From Fragilaria crotonensis (lineage: Eukaryota; Bacillariophyta; Fragilariophyceae; Fragilariales; Fragilariaceae), in contig JAKSYS010000125.1 in NCBI GenBank assembly GCA_022925895.1, positions 1-64,000 of the forward strand: 64,000 bases of DNA. The letters are read 5' to 3'. How positions within the stretch are numbered: position 1 is the first letter of the stretch; each line of letters begins with the position of its first letter. Below the pieces are notes generated by a model. It made no database searches. It was not told the DNA's origin and saw nothing but the letters and a program-made list of their open reading frames with translations. A program made the translations under genes and the position numbers. Positions 57,470 to 64,000 of this stretch are shown here, piece after piece.

Positions 57470-58891
57470 ATGAATCACTTTTCTTCTTCCATAACGATGA
57501 CAATGACAATGATGATTGCCGTCATTTTGTCAATCCAAATGAGGACATCGTCTTCCTTTGTCATTCTTCCAACAACTACATCATCAACAACATCCAGCGG
57601 CACATCCCTTTTTGACACTGAACGAAACAGTGATGCCGATTATGGTCACGAGGCATTGCTACAGACACCCAAACGTCGTGGATTCACCATTCCCGTCTTA
57701 CCGTCGACTCCGAATGCCATTCCGCTCATGATGGGATCATCCCTCGAATTGGATCCACCAACATTGGGACAATGGCAAGCCATGGAAGAGAGTGTGGTGT
57801 TGCATCAAAAGTATTTGCGAGGTGCCAATTTGACAGCCATTACGGCAGCACCGCTTGTGGCCGTCATGGATGAGTATACCATGCAAGTATCGGCTGCCGA
57901 TGGCAATAGTAATAACAAAAATAATGGGGCACACAAGGTCAAACGACGATATGCCACTATTGCTGCTGTTGTGGGAATATCAGCATCCAAAAAGACAGTG
58001 GATGAGATGGATTTTATGGAAATCATGACACAATGTCGAGGAACAATATCGCCATTGAGATCCAAAGTTAGATTGGTGGGTGTGGGACGAGCGGATTTGA
58101 CAGACTTTTTCTATCAAATGCCGACAGTATTGGAATTTGATAATGATGATGTGGAATGTCTGATTGATGACGATGATGACGACGAGGAAGAAGATCCACT
58201 CGTGATTACCGATTTGGAAAATCGTCAAGATCCAATTGTCATGGCCGAATTCTCAATACTGCATGACGAACCCAAATCCTCACTCCACTCGTTGAATTTA
58301 ATTGGTGACAAGGGTGCACGATCTCCCAACATGGCACCTGTCTTTGCCATTCACGAAATGTCTAAATTTGCCAACAAGGTGACAAGACTTCATGATGACC
58401 GACGTCGGTTGGTCAATATAGTACTGGCGGCGAAAAAGCGATTGGCCGAACACAATGTCTTTGATGATGTGGATGGACTGGGAAGTATCCTGTTCGGCGG
58501 CAACAACAATAACAACAACCATGACGATTTGTTGGATGAAACGGAACGTCTCTTGCAATGTGAAAATTATGGTTTGAATTACTATTCCAGTTTCTGCAGC
58601 ATACCGCAGTTAACCGGTGTGGCACAAGATGTGTTGGAGAGCTATTATTCTCCAGCTCGTCGATCGACGGAAGAATATCGATTGGAAGTACTCAGCTTTG
58701 TGGCGTTCCGATCCTTGGAAGGGTTCTGTCGGTCGTCTGATTTGGCATGGGCACTGGTGTGTACGAACAGCATTGAGAGGTTGCATCGAGCCTACGAGCT
58801 GATGCAACAACATTACTGGGCTCTCAAGGACATTATCAAGAAAACCAATCAAGATTTATTGGCGGTAGGAGAAGAGGAGTGCACTTTATAG
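57470..58891 (+). CDS. Probable plastid-targeted protein, unknown function
   Basis: A 473-residue intronless frame. The N-terminus is a signal peptide (MTMTMMIAVILSIQM) followed by RTSSS/FVILPTTTSSTTSSGTS, a Ser/Thr-rich transit-like stretch. Its Ser-Phe junction fits the ASA-FAP rule for diatom plastid import. The mature part contains FTIPVLPSTPNAIPLMMGS followed by a region that could be a Lon N-terminal-like or similar beta fold, an acidic low-complexity loop (DDDDDDEEED) and a helical C-terminus (about residues 380-470). No catalytic motif is visible. The plastid call is inference from the presequence. Confidence 0.65.
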   Translation: MNHFSSSITMTMTMMIAVILSIQMRTSSSFVILPTTTSSTTSSGTSLFDTERNSDADYGHEALLQTPKRRGFTIPVLPSTPNAIPLMMGSSLELDPPTLGQWQAMEESVVLHQKYLRGANLTAITAAPLVAVMDEYTMQVSAADGNSNNKNNGAHKVKRRYATIAAVVGISASKKTVDEMDFMEIMTQCRGTISPLRSKVRLVGVGRADLTDFFYQMPTVLEFDNDDVECLIDDDDDDEEEDPLVITDLENRQDPIVMAEFSILHDEPKSSLHSLNLIGDKGARSPNMAPVFAIHEMSKFANKVTRLHDDRRRLVNIVLAAKKRLAEHNVFDDVDGLGSILFGGNNNNNNHDDLLDETERLLQCENYGLNYYSSFCSIPQLTGVAQDVLESYYSPARRSTEEYRLEVLSFVAFRSLEGFCRSSDLAWALVCTNSIERLHRAYELMQQHYWALKDIIKKTNQDLLAVGEEECTL

Positions 58892-59486
58892 CCACAGCCT
58901 TGGAAGAATTAGAAGATTGTTGGACAATAATGCTTATGAGCGATGGAGAGCTTTGACTCACATACGTTGTCGGTAGATTTGTGCTGGTGTTGCTTTTTCC
59001 GTGTGCATAGCTACATTTATCGAGGAAGTGCGATTACATTGGGTAGTTTCTTTGACCCGTCAAGATGTAATTCGAGTGGCGATTGGAAACGACGATGAGC
59101 GAAAGGATGTTGACGGCAAATTTCTTTGCAATGGAACTCTCCCATCCTTTGGATCGATGGTTGTCTGGTCATGTTACAGTCACGTCTAAAACTGCAAGTA
59201 CAGACAAAGATGCTTCAATGGTGAAGGATGGCATTGTTTGCTGCGAAATCCGCAGAGCCATGTTGACCATACATGATTGCCTTAAAGCTTACAATGACAT
59301 TTGCGACAATTCTTGTAAATTTACGATTAGTATGCGATGCCAGTATTGCAAGCGACCAAGAACCAAGAAGGCGTTCAATAGACCTGCATTCGTTGCGTCC
59401 CTTGCGCACACATTCCTAAAACGCATGCACACATGTGCTGCCACCACATGTTTGAACAGCAAACCTGGAGTCGTATCAAATCAAAT
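58892..59486. other. Intergenic stretch with one doubtful frame
   Basis: A plus-strand frame (59083-59490, with CCEIRR and CQYCKRPR) has no recognised family and poor coding character. Nothing else is seen. Confidence 0.3.
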
Positions 59487-59699
59487 TTAAACCTTGAAGC
59501 CGCCTGATGCTTTCTTCATCTGCGCCTGTGTGAATGAAACATCGGCCACAACGCCAACACGAAAGATCAAAGCTTGACCCACGGTTGGCCCGACGAGTCG
59601 CTCGTAGCTCAATGTCCTCTGAGTACTCCACTTGGTGTAATCATCATAATTCAGATAGTGCATCAACTCCAGCTGACCCTCGTGTAGACATAATGGCAT
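59487..59699 (-). CDS. Possible C-terminal exon of the neighbouring EGF/Lys-rich gene
   Basis: A minus-strand frame of 70 codons ends ALIFRVGVVADVSFTQAQMK-type sequence and a stop. It follows the Lys-rich gene in the same direction, and 59700-59860 shows short coding-like pieces in changing frames (for example MIGDHVLTMAGK). It could be the true C-terminus of that gene after introns or frame changes. Confidence 0.3.
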   Translation of the reverse strand: MPLCLHEGQLELMHYLNYDDYTKWSTQRTLSYERLVGPTVGQALIFRVGVVADVSFTQAQMKKASGGFKV

Positions 59700-59860
59700 T
59701 CACTGATGTCAAAGGGAATGGAGGATGTGCTTGTGTTTGTGCGACGTCGCAACGGCGGTCGACGTCGAACACTTGGTCAAGGCGTCAACCGGAACGATTT
59801 TTCCCTGCCATGGTGAGAACATGGTCGCCAATCATGAGGTCGCTACAGGATTTATGCCGG

Positions 59861-60913
59861 TTACGAAGGAGCTGACGATGTCGAAGGAGCTAAAGATGTC
59901 GAAGGAGCTGAAGATGTCGATGGCGCAGTCGAAGGAGCAGCAGCTGCTGTTGGCGCAGTCGAAGGAGCTGCTGTTGGCGCTGTCGAAGGAGCAGCAGCTG
60001 CTGTTGGCGCAGTCGAAGGAGCAGCAATTGCTGATGGGACAGCAGTTTTCTTCCCCCTCATCTTCCCCTTCATCGTCCCCATCATCTTCCCCTTCTTCTC
60101 CGCCGACTTTGAAGGAGATGCCGTTGTCACAATCGAAGGAGAAGGAGACACCGACGCAGACGGCGAATCCGTTTTTTTCTTCTTGTTGTTGTTCTTCTTC
60201 TTCTTTCCATCTTTCTTCGTTGCGGACTTTGAAGGAGATGCCGTTGTCACAATCGAAGGAGAAGGAGACACCGACGCAGACGGCGAATCAGTTTTTTTCT
60301 TCTTGTTGTTCTTCTTCTTCTTTCCATCTTTCTTCGTTGCGGACTTTGAAGGAGATGCCGTTGTCACAATCGAAGGAGAAGGAGACACCGACGCAGACGG
60401 CGAATCAGTTTTTTTCTTCTTGTTGTTCTTCTTCTTCTTTCCATCTTTCTTCGTTGCGGACTTTGAAGGAGATGCAGTTGTCACAATCGAAGGAGAAGGA
60501 GACACAGACGCAGAAAGCGCGGCAGTTTTCGTCCTCTTCTTTCTCCACGTCGGATTCCTGCTCCTTCTCTTTTTGAGAGCCCGTTCCAATTCCACGGTGG
60601 AGAAGGAGGACGACACATCTTGCGGACCACTTGCAACATCACAAGCAGTGATTCCATCACCAACGAGGTCACCATTACACCGACAATCAATCAAGTCAGG
60701 GCCCATGACAATGCAGGTTGCGTCTTCGTGACAAGGAGAATCTGAACACTTGTCCTCGTTCGTTGCGATTACCGAAGTAAAACTTTCGATGTTCCTCTCG
60801 TGAGTAACTTTTGTGGGTAATGTGACACGATGCTCAGAGGCATCGTTGGCGAATGAATCTTTGAGAGAGTGGACTAGGATGACATAAACGAGGACAAGGT
60901 TGGTGAGGTTCAT
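59861..60913 (-). CDS. Secreted EGF-like protein with Lys/Ser-rich tandem repeats (silaffin-like)
   Basis: Starts with a signal peptide (MNLTNLVLVYVILVHSLKDS). An EGF-like module lies at about residues 53-91 (CSDSPCHEDATC ... CRCNGD ... C). Then come three to four tandem units of 39-40 residues, each DSPSASVSPSPSIVTTASPSK followed by SATKKDGKKKKNNKKKK. A Pro/Ala/Thr/Ser tail (APSTAPTAAAAP) runs to the stop. Alternating Ser/Pro blocks and Lys clusters are the chemistry used by silaffins to bind silica and polyamines; an EGF module would tie it to other matrix proteins. The role is inference. The coding strand is minus, and the plus-strand frames opposite are mirror artefacts. The C-terminus may continue downstream. 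Confidence 0.65.
   Translation of the reverse strand: MNLTNLVLVYVILVHSLKDSFANDASEHRVTLPTKVTHERNIESFTSVIATNEDKCSDSPCHEDATCIVMGPDLIDCRCNGDLVGDGITACDVASGPQDVSSSFSTVELERALKKRRSRNPTWRKKRTKTAALSASVSPSPSIVTTASPSKSATKKDGKKKKNNKKKKTDSPSASVSPSPSIVTTASPSKSATKKDGKKKKNNKKKKTDSPSASVSPSPSIVTTASPSKSATKKDGKKKKNNNKKKKTDSPSASVSPSPSIVTTASPSKSAEKKGKMMGTMKGKMRGKKTAVPSAIAAPSTAPTAAAAPSTAPTAAPSTAPTAAAAPSTAPSTSSAPSTSLAPSTSSAPS
60102..60520. repeat. Tandem repeat, period 117-120 bp, about 3.5 units
   Basis: Units start near 60112, 60232, 60349 and 60466 with CTTTGAAGGAGATGC. They encode the Lys/Ser repeats of the secreted EGF protein. Unit length varies by whole codons in the Asn/Lys run. Confidence 0.88.
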
Positions 60914-61944
60914 GGTGATTGAGAAGGCTGGAGGCAGCAGGTGTGCAAACAGGCAGTCAACAAATCGCAGGAGGCAAACGATGGGTATTGGGTGATGTAC
61001 TGTGAAGTTCTTATGGGACGTGTTATTTCGTTTTTCGAGGGCTGTGCTTTGATGGCAGGCGCGAGGGACACATGTGCGGATGTGAAAGTTTCTGCCTTGT
61101 TTGATATGTGTGCTTATAGAGTTTATATCTTATATCATATCGGCCACGCACGCCCGTAGGCACTGAGATTTTTGTGTGTCCACCTTTTTAATGACCGAAT
61201 AGTTACTTGGCTTTCTGAAATATGTTTTGGAATAAGTGCTCCCTCTGTCCAAACTTAGAGCACATGACCATGTGCTTTAAAATTCATTTTCCCTTTGATT
61301 AGGGAAAATTCAGGCGTCTCACCCGAAACGTCAGGTCATTCATTTAGAGGCCTTACCAAATGCTAACATACATGAATATCTAACATATCAGAATCAGGGT
61401 CTTCCTTTGAATCCTCATTTTTCAAGCTTCGGTCAGAAAAATGGCCTCGTGAAAACTTTTGCCCAATATTACATTCTCACTCACTTTACGACGTATGATA
61501 CTCTATTGAATGGATGAGAATGCAAATGGCAGTTCTAGCATCTTGCAAAGAAAACTCGGGGTAATACGAGAATCGACTATGTTTCAAATGTTTATCAACC
61601 CTGCTCAAAAATCAGAATTTCTGAATTTCTGGGTTGTAGGAACAGCCGCGCCCAGATGTTAGTCAGAATGCGCAGATATCGTCAACTCGTAAAAGCGACG
61701 CGTTGACAAATGACGAACAATGATGGCCGCTGAAAATGTGCTAAATTGAGGATGGGGTCGCTCAACTGTAGCAATTGGTCATTCGTACCAGTTTGCACAA
61801 CAGCAGTGCTTGCCGGGCTGTGCTATCTTCATATCATTATCTAGCTACAATCAAATACAGCTTTGGCGAGCACATGCAGGTATGATGAAGAACAACATCT
61901 TTGTCCTAGCATTTCCACATTTTTGTGTATGTACATCCCAGCAC

Positions 61945-62145
61945 ATAGGCTTAGTACAAAAGAATAGTAGGATAAATAACCCGCCTGCTTCCCTTTCCTC
62001 ACCATCAATCAAGATCATTCAAGATCTCTGCTCCCTTTCTTGAACTGCCACTCTTGATCTAGAGATTCTAGACTTTCTTTTGAGAGCATGAAAAGAAGTC
62101 TTTTGTGGAAATACTGCTGCAGCAAAGAAGTTCATAACAATATGG
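61945..62145 (+). repeat. Dispersed diverged repeat, copy B
   Basis: Aligns in order with 43676-43895. The copies have drifted apart, so the family is old. Confidence 0.6.
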
Positions 62146-62916
62146 CTTTGCACACCCCTGAAACTCCGTAGGTCAAGGCAGGGCCAGAATTCCTCAACAT
62201 GATGATAGTGTACTACTCACACCCACCTGCCTTAATCCAAGCCTGCTTTTGGCACTGAATATCCATTCATACCATGAATTACTTGTACATTTGCAAAACC
62301 ATTTGATAAAGGTGGATGCTGTCCTTTGGACTTGAGCGACTAAAAAAGAGTTGTTGTAAGGGTTAACACTGTCCCAATCTATACTAGTCAAGATCAGAGA
62401 ATGCACCACAGTTGAACCAAATTGTAGGTAGGCAATGATGGAAGCAAGGAAAGACCACATATGAATGTTGGTGCTGGATGGATATTTGTATTGCTGCAGA
62501 TAGCTTCCTGCAGTAGTACGGTAGCTGACTAGTAAGGTTGGGGAAGAAGCAGTTGACCCAGTGGGTTAATTCCCAGCAAAACGCAACAATGGCTGGATCT
62601 CGGTTGATTAAGATGGCACACTTTGTTGGATCTCGGTTGATTAATTTGCAGACTGAGGCACACCATTTGGTTGGATCTCAGAAATTGAGGAGTCATGGTA
62701 TAGTGCGGCATTACAGTAATAAGCTGCTGATCTAGCAGGGTGCACAGGTTGTTAACACAGTAGTTCTTCTCTTTGTGGAAGGTCAAGATCACATGCCACC
62801 ACATGCTGGGGCTTTGCAAAGCTTCATCGGTGATGCCAGGTAAAAGGTACAATAATCAGAAACCACTATATCCGATTGTGTAAGCGCAGGGATGCCCAAC
62901 GCATGTCAGCGTAGGT

Positions 62917-62970
62917 CCGACAAGTGACGGACGTTCGGGGGCCGACAAGTGACGGACGTTCGGGGGCCAA
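62917..62970. repeat. Two-unit tandem repeat, about 27 bp
   Basis: The unit CGACAAGTGACGGACGTTCG plus GGGGC occurs twice in a row in otherwise plain intergenic DNA. Confidence 0.85.
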
Positions 62971-63641
62971 CAAAGGGGCGTTGAAATCAAAATGGCGCAT
63001 TTCAAGTAGTACGGTACGCGTATGTCATACTTATCTACTGTAGTATCAAATCGGTGACCCTGCCTACTCTACCTAAGTGTAAGCTACTCTAGAGTAGGGA
63101 CTCCACCGTGATGTATATACATATATGTATATGATGCATACATGTCCTACAGTGTCAGTTCGAGTTCATGAGTAGCACTACAGTACGCTGGTACGATTAT
63201 AAGGTTGAACATGAGTATGCATACGGTTCTACGGAAACAAGACTGAGTCACCCATATTGAGAAGAGAACAGAACATCTATGAACACAAAATGCAGAGAAT
63301 GCAAAACCACATCAGATTTGGTGCCGCCAGTTCCTTGTACTAAAAATATATAGCGATTTTATGCCATACATGCATGCTCCACGACACTATCGACTGTATT
63401 TAGTAGTATGATAGTACACTTTACACTCAGAAACTAGTACTGTACCCTACCACCGGCAGCATTGGCATAAAATTTCTACGTTGACACTGGTATGTTCTTT
63501 CAAGTAACACTGCCGATTCGCATTCGGTACAAAAACGGTCAAATGCAGTCGTACTTGTACCTGGTTGAGGATAACTTACAACATTTCCCTTGAAGAAAAC
63601 TTAGTCGTCATTTCGCAATTCGCATTACAACGTTCGATAGA

Positions 63642-64000
63642 ATGGGGAAAGGAGGTCAGAACATCAAGAAGCAACAAGACGTCCAACATCAGCAAGGAGG
63701 AGAGCCGACAAAAGATGAATTCTATTTGGTGAATGAACAGCAATGGCATATGCCTCGGTACGTTATTTCGATGCTTGACAGTAGTCACGTATGTAGCAGT
63801 ACCGTTGAAAGTGTACCAGACTGTATTACTGTTTGACTTGTCAAGACTACTTCGCGTCAAGTCCACGACAACCATCGGTTGGTATGGCTTCTTCCTTACT
63901 CACCGTAGTTACTTTTCTTTAGAGGTCGTGCCATTCTCAAAGCTCACCCCGAAGTTAGCAAGCTCATGGGACATGATCCATTGATGAAGTACAAGGTGTT
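63642..64000 (+). CDS. Sphingolipid delta-4 desaturase-like gene, 5' part (runs off the window)
   Basis: Exon 1 (63642-63757) encodes MGKGGQNIKKQQDVQ, then TKDEFYLVNEQQWHMPR. A 165-bp intron with GTACGT donor and TTCTTTAG acceptor (63758-63922) joins in phase to exon 2, GRAILKAHPEVSKLMGHDPL, open to the window end. The pattern 'DEF...H..RR..ILK.HPE...LMG.DP' is the N-terminal signature of DES1/DEGS dihydroceramide delta-4 desaturases of the ER membrane, which make the ceramide double bond. The His boxes lie beyond the window. Confidence 0.7.

Larger units (their letters stand above)
60914..63641. other. Gene-poor stretch
   Basis: No convincing gene. It holds two hairpins (61258-61275 with an AGCACATG stem; 61286-61309 with a 9-bp ATTTTCCCT stem), the second copy of a dispersed repeat (61945-62145), short tandem duplications near 62594-62645 and 62917-62970, and an 18-bp palindrome ATATACATATATGTATAT near 63115-63132. 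Confidence 0.5.

Noticed and set aside
60102-60520. Regular repeats that might be a CRISPR-like array
   Set aside because: Units are contiguous with no unique spacers and encode protein repeats; the genome is eukaryotic.
59725-60731. Long plus-strand frames over the Lys-rich repeats
   Set aside because: They are mirror frames of a tandem repeat whose minus strand has a signal peptide and an EGF module; plus-strand peptides are Ser/Phe or Gln/Lys runs without family features.

Overview
The window looks like nuclear DNA of a diatom or a close stramenopile relative. This is inference. It rests on abundant Copia retrotransposons, a plastid-type presequence with a Ser-Phe cleavage context, lysine/serine-rich secreted proteins of silica-wall type, short GT-AG introns beginning GTACGT, and standard stop codons in most genes.

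The left 38.6 kb is almost entirely mobile DNA. Copia-1 (3-7184) has near-identical LTRs. A secreted parallel beta-helix gene (7296-8460, minus) follows. Next is a gene-poor stretch with a microsatellite, palindromes and one possible exon. A complete-length APE-type LINE (10799-25985) lies between 16-bp target duplications and is split by a very young nested Copia-2 (17157-23775). After a 640-bp host remnant comes Copia-3 (26642-38594, minus strand), with 0.9-kb LTRs and about 4.5 kb of unexplained coding-like sequence between the 5' LTR and gag. The three Copia elements appear to use three different primer sites: the CCA end of a tRNA, the anticodon arm of initiator tRNA-Met, and possibly the D arm of the same tRNA.

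From 38.6 kb onward host genes dominate: a two-module PqiA-like membrane protein (plus strand), an SGNH/PC-esterase-like type II membrane protein (minus), a small secreted tandem-repeat protein with dibasic sites (minus), and a type IIC-like P-type cation ATPase with altered ion-site residues (minus). These are followed by a Cys-rich Ser/Thr-stalk surface protein (minus) and a secreted Lys-rich protein with a C-terminal beta-type domain (minus). A Tc1/mariner-like transposon with 23-bp inverted ends and TA flanks follows, then a probable plastid protein (plus) and a secreted EGF plus Lys-rich-repeat protein (minus). The 5' exons of a sphingolipid delta-4 desaturase-like gene run off the right edge. 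Two 5'-truncated copies of the 3' ends of neighbouring host genes lie nearby.

No operon logic applies. The functional theme that can be suggested is cell surface and wall: five secreted or anchored proteins, two with Lys-rich blocks, plus a cation pump and a lipid-transport-like membrane protein. Three host genes each show one single-base frame change, each at or near a homopolymer, so some apparent breaks may be sequence errors.
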